Source: Takashimella koratensis
Taxonomy: Eukaryota > Basidiomycota > Tremellomycetes > Trichosporonales > Tetragoniomycetaceae
Reading direction: 5' to 3'
DNA: 64,000 nucleotides
Assembly (NCBI GenBank): GCA_003116875.1
Contig: BCKT01000007.1
Location: 980,365 to 1,044,364 of the forward strand
This document shows positions 22,207-33,614 of this stretch, one piece after another. A program made the position numbers and the translations under genes. The notes under the pieces were generated by a model. It was not told the DNA's origin, searched no databases, and saw only the letters and a list, made by a program, of their open reading frames with translations. Position 1 is the first letter of the stretch. Every line of letters starts with the position of its first letter.

Positions 22207-22615
22207 CGACTCTGGCTACTACGAGTGTGTACGATAAACGACGAAGCCGGACGGGCTGTAAATGAAGGGATGGACTGGTATAGGCGGGTTGTGGGATTGA
22301 GCGGGATGGCAGGAATGGCAAGTGACACGAGTACTCATTACGAGCACTGCGCGTGGGAAGGAGGATGGAATGGATTCAACGGGTCTCTTTTTACGTATTT
22401 TTCCTTCAGACTTCTTTCTCCACTCCCACCTTCCTCCCTTCCCCTCCCCAGTCAGAAACTCCAGATACTCCCACGCAAGGCAATACACGTAGCCTTTCTA
22501 CACTTTCGACAGATGTAATGTGCTTGCCGTCTCCCTTCTTTACACTCTGACATTCTGACCCCTTGACCTCTCCTTTCCTTCTCCTAGTCCACCTGCCGAA
22601 TACCCGACTCCCTCT

Positions 22616-24982
22616 TTACTCCTTGCTCGATCGGGTGGCCCTCTTCTTGACAGGAGCCTCGTCTTTGTCCTCTCCAGCGGCCGCGACGGGGGTCTCATCC
22701 TCGACCTCGACAATCTTCTTCTCCGGGGCCGGGGCGGTGGTGGTCGCCTTGACCGTGGTCTTCTTGACGACGGTGGGCTGCTTAGCGGACGAGAAGAGGC
22801 CGAGGAGGGAAGCGAGGATGGCGATGGCGGTGAAGACAGCGGCGGCGAGACCGGCGGCGACCTCGGGCATCTGCTTGATAGCGGTCTGGGGGTCGAGCTG
22901 GGCGAGGTCTGCAGTGTGTCAGCTTGGCTTTCTCGAGCTACAAGAAGCTGAATGGAGTAACCCTCTTACGAGACTTACGAATGAACTCGTAAACCTTGAG
23001 GCGGAGCTTGTCAACAAGGTTGGACGGCTCCTCGTCCTCCTCCTCAACAGAGCCCTCGGCCTCCTTCTCGATCGGGCGCTTGACGTGGAATGTCTCCTTG
23101 GCAAACTCCTTGGCCTGCTCGGCGTCGTGGCCAATGTAGATGTTGTCGACTGCAATTTGGTTAGCTACAGCACAGAATACATGCAAACAGCTATCACTCA
23201 CAGAGGATGTCCTCAGTCATGGTCCAGAGCTCAATACCGACACCGCCGATGGGTGTGAAGTCTGATGGGGTCGAGTCCTCGAAGAAGGCCGGGTTCTCAA
23301 TCTGGCGAGGAGCCCAGGGGCCCTTGTATGCCGGGTTGGGGATCTTGGGGATGGTCCACTTGCCCTATGACGGGTTAGCGTTGCTACTGATATACCGTGA
23401 GCTTGTACCCACCTTGTAATCGGGGTTGCGGATCTTCGGGGCAGTCCAGGGACCACAGCCAGAGACCTCCTCGCACTTGGGGTTGGGAACCGCCGGGGCG
23501 AGCCAGTCACCGTCCTCCTCGTCCTGAACAAGTGTCAGTTGTACGTTGTCTTCGACACAGCTCCTCAACTCACGTCCCACTCCTCGGGCTTCTCAGCCTC
23601 CGGGTCCGGGATCACGTCAGGCTCGTTCTCGAGCCAGTCAGCGGGCTGAACGGCGTCGACGTCGGTGATCATGAGCGGCGCGTCCTCGTCCCAGTCAGCG
23701 GGCTGTGGGTGGTCAGTACTTTACGGCTTACTGGACTTATCCATAGCAATAAAGCTGAACGTACCTTGGTCGCCTCAACATCGTCAATCTCGTGCTCGTC
23801 AACCCACGACTCGGGCTTGAAGTCCTCCGGGTCGTCTGGAAGGTGTCAGTTGACGCAATCTCTGCTTCGCTGAGGCAACTCACCAATCTGCCTGGGAGGG
23901 TTGACCGAAGGGGTGAAGTCCTCGAGGAGGCTGCCCTTGGAGACGGACTCGTCGTTGATGAGGATCTCGAAAGTCTGGTCAGGGCTGGAGGCATCGTGTA
24001 AGCTTAACCACCTAGGGGAGAAAGAGCTGCACGTACTTGACGATGAGGGTGTAAAGAGCGGTGGTCTTGGTGATCTTGGGGACCGGGGGGTTGCTGAGGT
24101 GCTTCTCCTCCCACTCGCCGGTGATCGGGTTACGGTGACGGAAGATGAAGTGGACCTTGTTGGTCGAACCGCACTTGTCGGGACCGAACATGATCGTGAA
24201 TGGGGTCTGAAAAAATGCACTGTCAGCTGTGAACCTGGAGAATCAGCATCAGGCGATCCAACTAACCTTGTCAGTGTACTCCTCGCCGACACGGAGGCCC
24301 TCGTTGGGGGTCTCGGTCAAGAGCTTGATGTAAGCACCACCGCACTCGAGGCCCTTTTGGAGCTTGACCTCGTATTGAACGACGAGGGGCTTGCCCTTGG
24401 GGTCGATGGGCTCGGGGAAGAGGGTGGAGATGGCGTGGTGCGCAGCCTTGGACTCTGAGGAGGGGGTATGTCAGCTTAGGACCTTCATTTGCGAATAGAG
24501 TGGTCAAGACGCGGAAACTGCCTGCGACCAACTCACTGAGAACAAGACCGGTGTCACCCTTGATGCCCGGGAACACCTCAGCCTCCTCGACGGCCCATGT
24601 GCCGACATACGAAAAGGTCTCGCCACCGACGGGGGTCTGCTTGGTCGCGCGCGACACGGTCCAGCGCGACTGGGGGATTTGTTCGGTGAACTGCTCGAGG
24701 AATGGAGCTTTGAGGTGGGTGGGCTATAACGTGAGAGAGAACGTGTCAGCTTTGAGTTGAAACCTTGGTTGATGTAGGCAAACGCGACCAAGAGGACCTC
24801 AAAGACGTTGGAGGGAGTAGTAGATAGAGAGAAAGGGAAAGGAGGATGACGTGCGTTGGGTCAAGTGCAATCGACTAGGTCAACTTTGAACTCACGTTGA
24901 AGACGGTCTCTGCGCCGACCGAGGACGCGGCGAGAAGGAGGGCACCAGTACCTGCTGCGGCGACTACGTCCTGAGCTCGCAT
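22616..24982 (-). CDS. CNE1: calnexin, ER lectin chaperone
   Basis: Type I ER membrane chaperone that binds monoglucosylated N-glycans on folding glycoproteins. Numerous exons separated by short introns read in frame on this strand. The ATG at 24982 begins a signal peptide ([20 protein letters not shown]). The lumenal lectin domain follows, then the Pro-rich arm with calnexin repeats: [67 protein letters not shown]. After it comes [15 protein letters not shown], one membrane span ([20 protein letters not shown]) and a cytosolic tail rich in Lys and Glu ending at 22616. The transmembrane tail distinguishes it from soluble calreticulin. A possible ER-stress-like element (CGACGTGG) lies near 25202. 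Confidence 0.95.
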
Positions 24983-25479
24983 TTTGGGAGTGTGTGAGGT
25001 GGGTGGGAGTGAAGAGGAGAGTGTGAGGAGAAGTAGGGAGAGCCCTTTTGAGAGATGGAGAGAGGAACAAAGAGAAAGGAGAAGGAGAATGGAGCAAAGA
25101 CGAGACGAGGATGAATGGCAGGAACCTGGAACCTGGTGGAAGGCGGCCTACTACGGTGCACCGCTGGCTGCCTATTTCCCGCTCAGGGTCCAACAACGTG
25201 TCGACGTGGAGGAGACAAATCTAGGCCTGCAGAGGTGAGCGAAATGATAGGCACAGTTGGTTTAGGCACGCTTCGTTGAAATCTTCTCGCAAGCAGTTAG
25301 GCCCGCTATACATGGTGGTGACTGAATGGACTTGCTCCCGCCAGTGACGCACACACACACACACACACAGCGCGCCAAGGTTGCACCTGTATAGATGCCG
25401 GTGACAGCAACAGCAGACATCATCCTCATCCTTCATCTCTCTTATCCCCTATCCCACACTCACCACCACCACCATCACA
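24983..25479. promoter_or_regulatory. divergent promoter of calnexin and PP1 inhibitor-2
   Basis: About 500 bp between two divergent starts. It contains AACGTGTCGACGTGGAG at about 25196, which includes a UPRE/CRE-like ACGTGG core, and a CA microsatellite at 25350-25369. No factor binding can be asserted from sequence alone. Confidence 0.4.
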
Positions 25480-26759
25480 ATGCCAGAGCAACCACCCCAC
25501 TCGTACGCGTCCACCCACCCGCACCCTTCCCACATCGACCTCCCAGCACCCCCGCCCGCGCCCATCGTTGCACCCGAGGACGACCCTGCTGCCGTTGACG
25601 GGCTAGGCGTCGAGGGTATCGAGGAAGGCGAAGATGGTGCCGCGGTTCTCAGCCCCAGTGGGAGCCGGCCCCCACCTGCCAGAGGGATCTTGAAGAACCC
25701 CATCAAAGCACCAGAGACCGAGGAGGGTGAAGAGGGCGGCCCGCGAGGTGACCAGTGAGTTAAAATCTACCACGGCGGTGGTTACCAACCAGTGCGGGGA
25801 AGGGGTGGAGATCATCCCGATGAGGGTGAACTCGTCAGGTGGCTGAGAATGGGAGCTGCCTTGAACATCATGTACTGACACTTCGCCAGCTTAACGTGGG
25901 ACGAGGCAAACATTGCTCTTACCGAGATTCAACGAGACTCGTTAATGTGAGTGTGCGGCTAACATAGAGATCTGTTTCGAAGCCGTAGCTCACTTCCCTC
26001 AGGAAAATCGATGAACCCAAGACCCCATACGTTCGATACGACGCGGAGAATGACCTTGTCTTAGGCGGTGAGCACCGTGTTATGGGTGAAATGGTGTCCT
26101 TGAGGATCATTTCAACAGCCAGATCTCGTGAAACCCATGCTGATCACATGTCTTGTCTACGTCTCCAGATGTGCCCGACTTTGACCTCAAGGAGCAGCAA
26201 GACCACCAGGGCCCATTGACGCCTCGGTCCCCACGAAGCTCGATTGGCAGGTAAGTCACATGAACAACCCATGACTCCCAACCTTCCTTTCGTCGTCAAG
26301 CCTCCGTAGCGCTAACATCAACGTGTAACAACTAGTCAACCTCCTACCCCTTCTCTTGCTCACAACACCGCCGCCAACGCTCGTCGTCCTTCGAACCCTT
26401 CTTCCTCTGGCTCTTCCCGCTCTGCCTCCTTCTCTCTTCCCGACAAACCCCACCCTGTCTACCCTGGCCAGCCTTCCTCCCCTTCCGCAGCGATCCCCGC
26501 GCTCCTCGGTGCGACGTACGCCAATACCTCGGGCAACGCAGCGACAGGCGCGGGTGCCGGCGGAGAAGTGTTTGCGGACAGCGACGATGAAGGGCTGGAC
26601 GATGAGGCCCGAGCGCATAAGGAGGATTTCAAGAAGAAGAGGGCGCAGCATTATGGGCAGGAAGCGGCGAGGGCACTGAAACAGGCAAAGGAGATGCCGG
26701 TGGAGGATGAGGAGGAAGGAGCGACAGGGAGGGATGTGAAGATGAATGGGAACGCGTGA
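25480..26759 (+). CDS. GLC8: protein phosphatase inhibitor 2 (GLC8/IPP-2 family)
   Basis: Regulatory subunit of type 1 protein phosphatase, with the three docking motifs of inhibitor-2. ARGILKNPI lies at about residues 70-78. LTWDEANIALTEIQRDSL and KIDEPKTPYVRYD come next, the latter including the Thr-Pro that GSK3-type kinases phosphorylate in the family. A terminal helix has FKKKRAQHYGQEAARALK, equivalent to the catalytic-site-covering helix. Exon 1 is 25480-25754 and exon 2 is 25890-25946; further short exons precede a long last exon ending at 26759. The N-terminus and linker are Pro/Ser-rich and disordered. The DDEGLDDEARAHK acidic patch is also family-like. Confidence 0.92.
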
Positions 26760-27255
26760 GGGCCGAGAGAGGGGTGATACGAGCAATGACGAAGTGGTGC
26801 TTGGTCAAGTTGGGGAATCATGGTTGAAGGCGTGAGTTTGGGTGTGGACACAGGGGCGAGGTATCAGTTGCAGATAACATGTGTATTTGATAGTGAAACG
26901 ACGCATGAGATACCCTTTGGTGAATGATAGCACTTCTGTGATTCAATGCTCCATCACACACTCGCGTTGCTCGAGTACCGCGGTGTCAGCATAGCATGCC
27001 AAAGGTCACAATTCGTTGCATACATCACTGGCAAGGCGCAAAATGAGATCCAACCAAGCCTTACCAAGCCTCAAGGCAGTCAGCTCGTCGGCTGAACCAA
27101 TGACTAGACTATGGACTTTGTCTGCTTTCCTGTTCTTGACAAAGGCCGCTGCTGGAGGAGGTAGTCCAACAATTCGGATCCTCCGTCGTAGTCGGGGCAA
27201 GCTTATCCCCTGTTGCCTAAGTCCGCAGCCTCGACAAGCTTATCCTCGAGCGTCT
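26760..27255. other. convergent 3' intergenic region
   Basis: Lies between the inhibitor-2 gene (+) and the unknown gene at 27256 (-). No gene or clear element seen. Confidence 0.5.
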
Positions 27256-27780
27256 TCAGCTTCTCGAGGCTTCCCTGAGCGTAACCTCGGGATCAACGTC
27301 GGAGAGGATGGAGACGACTCCTTCACTCAAGTCCAATTGAAATCCGTACTGCCACAAGCTGTGCTTGCTAAAACTTTCAGGTGGTTTGATCTGCCCAAAG
27401 CTACTTGCCGCCCTCTCTTCCGAGGCGAGACAAGACTTGAACCCCTTAGAAAGACCCCCCATGATGGTCCTAGCTTTCCGTTCCGAGTTCATTTGAAACC
27501 CCATAACCCTGTAAACGGGTTCAGATCTAATGAAGGAGTCGGCGGTGAAAGAATATATCGAGGTATTCAAGATATCGCGTGCAGGCTCCACAATCAGTTG
27601 AATCGAAGTTAGCGGGTCGGGGTGATCTTTGAGACTCAAGCTGCACGTCGTACCCACATCTATCTGTTGAGATTTATGCAAGATAGTAAAAGATGCAGTG
27701 ATGCTGTATGCATCGGGCACGTCGCGTGTAAGTTTGAGCATGCGATGGAAAATATCACGCGTTTGTTCGCTGACGGACAT
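27256..27780 (-). CDS. unknown protein, paralog of the gene at 28466
   Basis: A single-exon frame of 174 aa with no recognisable domain, signal peptide or membrane span. It aligns along most of its length with the protein at 28466. FHRMLKLTRDVPDAYSITAS matches FNRMLTLSRNVRDTYVITAS; a Cys-Ser strand (TTCSLSLK / ALCSFHFK) follows; then SERKA with GLSKGFKSCL versus GLAQGFQVCL. The pattern of alternating short strands suggests a beta-rich fold, which is inference only. The ATG at 27780 was chosen because the paralogs align from there. A TATATA-like element lies about 125 bp upstream on this strand (near 27905). Confidence 0.65.
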   Translation of the reverse strand: MSVSEQTRDIFHRMLKLTRDVPDAYSITASFTILHKSQQIDVGTTCSLSLKDHPDPLTSIQLIVEPARDILNTSIYSFTADSFIRSEPVYRVMGFQMNSERKARTIMGGLSKGFKSCLASEERAASSFGQIKPPESFSKHSLWQYGFQLDLSEGVVSILSDVDPEVTLREASRS

Positions 27781-28465
27781 GTTGATGAGAAGGGTTTTCC
27801 CTAGTGAGAGGGTCACTTGGAAGATTTGAAGAATTGGTGTTCGAGTGCTTGGCGATAGGTCGTAGGGGGGAAGAAAAGCAAGCAAAGGCTTAGTTTTGGG
27901 TTTATATATTCGGCAGCTGGGAGTTTGCACACCAATGGAAAAGGTAGACTGAAACGCGAGGAGCGAGCTAACAAGGGAAGTCAAACCGACAGCGTATGGC
28001 AGTTGCCGAACGGCCGAGAAAGTTGGAAGGCGAGAAGTGTGGGCTCCAACGTGTGAGACGGACGGCTGAAAGGACTACATCGAGACAAAGCAAGGTAAGC
28101 GGAGCTTCTGATCCAAGTACATCTTGCTCCCTTCACACTCTGAGTGTTCTGAGGATTGCCAGACTCAAGCGCTTTGGCGGGTCTGAAAGGTGATGCCATG
28201 ATGTAAGTGCTCACGATTCGCCACCGCCGGTCATCAGGTAGAATTGACTCGTCTGACGCAGCGGCATATTGAGCTTGAGCCCGCTTGCATGGCTGAACAG
28301 TACCTATGGGGACAGTGGTAGAGGGATGAGAGGGGAGTGAACCAAGTTCTTGAGCAGCCAAAGCCCTATCCGGTCAACGCAATAAGATCTCAGAAAAGCA
28401 TCAAAAGGGGAACTTCGATGTCTCCAGCTCGTTCGTCGTCGTGACGAGGTCTTCCTGTGTGTCAT
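27781..28465. other. spacer between the two paralogs
   Basis: Holds the promoter of the 27256 gene, including a TATATA-like site near 27905. A 126-codon minus-strand frame near 27981-28361 has no family features and I do not call it a gene. Confidence 0.4.
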
Positions 28466-29065
28466 TCACCTTGGGGGGTCAGACTTGATAGCTTGAGCTT
28501 CCAGCTCGTCCGGTTTCGCTGAGGCTTGATTGAGCATACTCCACGGCTCCCCATCGTTTTTGCCATAAGTGAAAGTAACTCGTCCATTACCATAAGTCAA
28601 CCAAGAGTTATCGGACGATACCTTGAGGCTCTTGTATTTTGCGAGTGAAGATGGAGGGTCGAGAACTCCAAACTGACTCTCCTCCCAAGCTGTCGAGTCA
28701 AGACAAACTTGAAAGCCTTGAGCGAGACCTTGTTTAAGAGGACCGGCTTTGCGTTCTGAAGCGGCTCTGTCGCTTGCGCTTACCGGCATACTTATTTCCC
28801 TGACGAAGGAGCCGGAATGGAAACTGCGCATCGAGGTGTATATGAGGTCGCACGCGGGTTTACCAATGAGCGGAATAGCGAGCAGTGCTTTCGTGTCCCC
28901 TTTGAAGTGGAAGCTGCACAAGGCGCGTACAGTTATGTCGCCCACCCCATGTGAGACGTCGAAGGACGCTGTGATCACGTACGTATCACGTACGTTGCGT
29001 GAGAGTGTCAGCATGCGATTGAAGAGCGTACAGGATTGTTCCCTGACGAGGTCGATGGAAGACAT
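28466..29065 (-). CDS. unknown protein, paralog of the gene at 27256
   Basis: A single-exon frame of 199 aa in the same orientation as its paralog about 0.7 kb away, consistent with tandem duplication. It shares the RML.LSRNV.D.Y.ITAS block, the SERKA block and a conserved GL.QGFQ.CL segment, then diverges. The C-terminus is longer and charged (SAKPDELEAQAIKSDPPR). No signal peptide or membrane segment. Function not recognised. Confidence 0.65.
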   Translation of the reverse strand: MSSIDLVREQSCTLFNRMLTLSRNVRDTYVITASFDVSHGVGDITVRALCSFHFKGDTKALLAIPLIGKPACDLIYTSMRSFHSGSFVREISMPVSASDRAASERKAGPLKQGLAQGFQVCLDSTAWEESQFGVLDPPSSLAKYKSLKVSSDNSWLTYGNGRVTFTYGKNDGEPWSMLNQASAKPDELEAQAIKSDPPR

Positions 29066-29862
29066 GATGAATGGAAGTGCTTGGTACTGGAGAGGTCGGT
29101 TACTTCAATAGTGTGGTCAAGGCGAATCCTTGCTTTGACAATCCGATGTATGGTCAAGGAGCGGGGGAAAGCGACATACACTTTGCCTTATACAGAAAGA
29201 AACGGATTGAATTGTACGAGTGCAGCGTTATCGTCGATTTTGGTGCAGTGAAGAAAGGACTCGAAAAAGGATGCCAGAACAAAGGACGTGAACTTTTTTG
29301 CACGACTGCGTCGGATAGTGGACAAGGGAGGGTGCATCTGATATCCTTGGCGTTGTGGGAACAGCCTAAGCAAAAGAGTAAAACCAGACGATGCTGTATT
29401 TTGCGCGGCGGCAATGTATTTCCTTTGACGAAACGTATACGAAACGTATCAAGAGGCGAGATCAAACACTGGCGTACGAGTAGAGCAGGAGGGAGCATCA
29501 AAGCCAGAGCTTCACCGGCAGCAGGATAAAACACGCTTTCCCTTGATCAGTCCAGCCATAGACAAAAGAGCAGATTTGCGGTGCAACAAAGCGACCAAAC
29601 AGCTTTCTGATCTGACAGCTGACATGCAAATGCTGGTCATGCAAAGGTATTCCATTTGCCAGTGATGTGACGTACGGATGCAGAGCTCGGTGGCGAGCAA
29701 ACGAGAGTTGCCGGGTGTGAATGCCGCCACCGCTCTTGCATGGTTGATTCCCCATTTCAGGCACGGCCCATAAAAATTTCCAATGACCACCACCAAAATA
29801 AATCCACCTCCTACACTCCACATCAACCTCCACCCTACCTACCTACCACCGCCATCCGCACC
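29066..29862. promoter_or_regulatory. divergent upstream region, unknown gene and DBP3
   Basis: About 800 bp between divergent starts. A plus-strand frame near 29071-29529 reads about 150 codons but lacks family features and overlaps the expected promoter of the 28466 gene, so it is not called. The last 100 bp before 29863 are C/A-rich, typical of a 5' leader. Confidence 0.4.
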
Positions 29863-32280
29863 ATGTCGGCAGACACGATCGAAGCGACCTCGCCCAAGTT
29901 GAGCAAAGAGGAGAAGCGAGCTCGCAAGGAGGCCAAGAAGGCACGTAAAGAGGCCAAAGCAGCCAAAGCAGCTGCTGCGGCTCCTGAGGAGACTTCGGCC
30001 GCTGAGGCTGTTGAGGTGAAGGAGAAGAAGGAGAAGAAAGACAAGAAGGTGAAGAAGGAGAAGAAGCGCGCTCGCGAGGAGGCCGAGGCCGCGGGAGAGG
30101 AAGTCGTCGCGGCTGTTGAGTCGACCCAGAGCGAGGAGCCGAAGAAGAAGAAAAAGGCCAAACTCGATGCCGATGCCGAGGTCAGCGCCGATGCTACCCC
30201 TGCTGCCGAGGAGCCGATCTCGAAGAAGAAGCAGAAGAAGCTCGCTCGGGAAGCTGCAGCTGCTGCCGCTTCCGCCGACCCCTCTGCTTCGACCTCTAAC
30301 CCCTCCACCGCTACCGCTACCGCGACGACCTCTACTCCTGCCGAGTTCACCGCCGAACACACCGCTTACCTCGCCGAACAAAACATCACCCTCTCCCCTT
30401 CGCTCTTCCCGCCTGTCCTCTCAATCGCTTCGCTGCCGATCATCCCTTCTATCCAGACTTTTCTGCGCAAGTTCACCAAACCGACTCCGATCCAGGCGTG
30501 CTCGTGGCCTGCTTTGCTGGCTCGCCGTGACGTCGTCGGTATCGCCGAGACAGGTTCGGGCAAGACACTCTCGTTTGGTGTACCGGGGATGAACTTGCTT
30601 GCGTCTTTGCCTGTGCCGACGAGCAAGGGCAAGGGGAAATGGAAGAGCGGGGCGGGAAGCGTTCAGATGCTCGTGCTTGCGCCGACTAGGGAGTTGGCGC
30701 AGCAGAGCTTCGACACCCTTCTTGATCTCGGGAAGGGCGTCGGGATCTCGGCGGTCTGCTTGTTCGGCGGTGTCGGGAAAGACGAACAGATTCGCGAACT
30801 CCGCAAGGACTCGGTCCGGATCGTCGTTGGTACACCAGGCAGGACGCTCGACCTCGCCGACTCCGGCGACCTCGATCTCTCCACGTGAGTCGTAGTCCCA
30901 TAGGCGTCTCGGGCGAGATGAGAGCGGCTGAGAGAAGTAGCTGACGGATCTCTTTATGACTCTATAGCGTTTCTTACCTCGTACTTGATGAGGCAGACCG
31001 CATGCTCGACCAGGGTTTCGAGAACGATATTCGCCGAATCATCGCACACACCCCTAGCCATACCTCAGGCCGTCAGACTGTCATGTGTGAGTGGTCATCT
31101 CCTGTTGAATCTCTGCTCCTTGTTCTACCCGCGACATCAATGAGCTTGCTGGTCCTGCCCTGTCGCTGTTGCCAGTACACAAGCTTCAAGCTGACATTTG
31201 TTTCCTCGTGGGTTTACAGTCTCCGCTACTTGGCCCGAGTCGGTTCGACGACTTGCGAGCACCTTCTTGAACGACCCGATCCGAGTGACTGTTGGCAGCG
31301 ACGAGTTGTCTGCCAACAAGCGAATCGAGCAGATTGTTGAGGTCCTCGACGACCCTCGTGGCAAGGAGTGAGTCCGCTTTCTCCAATTACCACCCTACAT
31401 CTTCTAGTCCTAGTCCTGCCTTCTATCTCTTCACTGACACTGACATCTCCACTCCAGCCCTCGCTTGCTTCACCACCTCCGCGCTCACCTCAAGACCCAA
31501 CCAAACACCCGTATCCTCGTCTTTGGGCTGTACAAGAAAGAAGCCTCGCGTCTTGAATACACCATCCGCCGAGCAGGCTACAACGTCGGTGCACTGCACG
31601 GTGATATGTCCCAGGCAGACCGATTCCGAGCTCTTGACAATTTCAAGAACGGGTCGGTTAATGTTTTGGTCGCTACGGATGTCGCAGCGAGGGGTTTGGA
31701 TATCCCGGATGTATCGTTGGTTATCAACGTTACTTTCCCTCTGACCACTGGTACGTTGCGGCGTCTTTCTATGTATCCTTGCGTTTGGATATCTGTGTGC
31801 TGTTCTGTGTGCTGACTATCCTGTCTGGTTATACGAGTAGAGGACTTTGTGCACAGATGTGGGCGAACAGGTCGAGCTGGTAAGACCGGCAAGGCCGTCA
31901 CCTTCTTCACGGGCGAGGCACACGAGAAGTCTCTTGCCGGCGAGTTCATGCGCGTTCTCCGTGACGCTGGTGCAGAGGTGAGTGTCCCGTATCTTCCCTC
32001 GCGACCAGTTCTTCATCCACCTTGCCTCGTTGGAAATTCCCTTTCCGCCGGACTTCCCCTGACACCCCCCAGGTGCCCCAAGAGATGGACCGTTTCCCGT
32101 CGACTATCAAGAAGAAGGGTGAGTACCTTGTTCCCTCAACGGTACCTTGACTTTCTGGGTTGCACGACGTCTGGCACGGATTGAGCATCGCTGACAATCC
32201 GTTCAGAGCACGGTGCCTACGGTGCCTTCTACCGCGACACGGCCGACGCTCCCAAGGCGTCCAAGATCACTTTCGACTAA
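29863..32280 (+). CDS. DBP3: DEAD-box RNA helicase, DBP3-type, ribosome biogenesis
   Basis: Nucleolar ATP-dependent RNA helicase; yeast Dbp3 helps processing of pre-rRNA for the 60S subunit. The N-terminus (about 160 residues) is Lys/Glu/Ala-rich with KKEKK-type runs, typical of Dbp3 and nucleolar proteins. The core motifs are in order: [16 protein letters not shown] (Q motif), AETGSGKT (I), APTREL (Ia), TPGR (Ib), LDEADRML (II), SATWP (III), [11 protein letters not shown] (IV), [10 protein letters not shown] (V), HRCGRTGR (VI). SATWP and the KKK-rich N-terminus favour Dbp3 over Dbp2, though the assignment within the family is not absolute. Motif VI has Cys where Ile is more common. Introns from about 30884 onward are short. 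Confidence 0.9.
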
Positions 32281-33614
32281 AAGTTGGATTTGGTTCTTTC
32301 GTATAGAGAGATTGAGGGACTGTCTTTGCAGGAAGGAAGGCGTAGACCCGGGCCGTACACATGGACCCAGCTGACCGCTGGTAGCTGGACAGCTGGTAAC
32401 GGTACCCCTTTCAATCATTTCTAGATTGCAATCCTTCATCTATTCCTTTAGCTGTTTGGTTCTCTTTTGTATTCCGTGTGATATGATCTGTCATCTTTGG
32501 CATTGAAATGGGATCGAGCATAGTGTTGGTGCACGCTCAGGTTGTTATTGACGCGTTATCTTATCGTCTACTCGAGTCCTGACGGTCGTTTCGTCGTATG
32601 CGCGGACTGACAGTATCGACGCACGGACGGACCCCCTCGGCCGTGTCGGTTTACCGTTTTATCAGATTTCACTGAGTGATGACGACCACCAGGAGGCTGA
32701 GGTGTCCGAGCCCAAAGGCTAAATCCAAAAGTGGCGATATTGCCACATTAGGAAACCATCCCAGGGCAAGCTTCTCTCCCCGTTTCCCTTCTTTCGCCGC
32801 CCGTTCGCCACCCACCCACTCACCCTTGACCCACAGGACCCCACGCCCGAAGAAAACGGGCACCCACCAGGAGACATCGGCAGCGGCGGCGGCCGGTGAC
32901 GCACCGGTGAATCAGCACATGGCTCAAACCCTCGATCGCTGACGGGGGGCGATTGAAACTTTTCCCCCCTCCCCCGTCAGCCAGACTGAACTTGAACCTG
33001 GCCGTGGGCCGTATGGAGAGACTGGATGCAGAGCTAGTTTGGGAAAGAACCGACCGTCCGTCTACCCTACGCCCTTTGGTCAGACAGATGACGAGCCGGG
33101 GGGCTCCCCTCTCCCCTCGGGTCCCGGTAAACCAGGCGACAAGGAGGTAAACGACATGAGCCCTACGGGGTTTAGCTTGGGAAGGGGATTCCCGCAGTCT
33201 TCGAGTGAATTCGATAAAACTGCGTCAGGGAGGAAGAGAAGCAACGGTCGGCGTGCCGTAACTCCCCCCCCCCCCTTCTCCTCTCCCCTATCTATCCACG
33301 TATCTCCCTCGTCTGTGTCCCTCCGCCTGCCCCACCCCGTTCCTCCCACGCGGAGCTCTGGGTCCATGTCCATCGTCCCACCCGGCTAAGATCGACGACT
33401 AAGCCATTCACCGCCTACTCACCCTGTCGCCTCCTCGCTTCCTCGTCTCCACTCAGGAGCTGAGTATATAACCTCTTCTCCCCTCGGTTCAACTTTAGCT
33501 CTCTTCCAACTTCCAGCTACCCAAGATTACACAGTAACCAACGCCTCACACCTCTATCCTCAACCTCAACCTCTATCACCTCTTTCCGTGTCTATCACCC
33601 CTATCACCTCAGCC
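32281..33614. promoter_or_regulatory. long upstream region of the glutathione peroxidase gene
   Basis: 1.3 kb with no supportable gene. It includes a C run near 33269 and a pyrimidine-rich leader from about 33400. A TATA box (GAGTATATAACC) lies near 33463, about 150 bp before the ATG. A TATA box with a long upstream region fits an inducible gene, but I see no definite stress-factor site. Confidence 0.45.

Noticed and set aside
27981..28361. 126-codon minus-strand frame between two unknown paralogs
   Set aside because: No relatives, no clear start context, lies in the expected promoter.
29071..29529. 152-codon plus-strand frame; considered as a third copy of the 27256/28466 family
   Set aside because: Similarity limited to a vague Lys/Gly-rich segment and the frame overlaps the neighbour's promoter.
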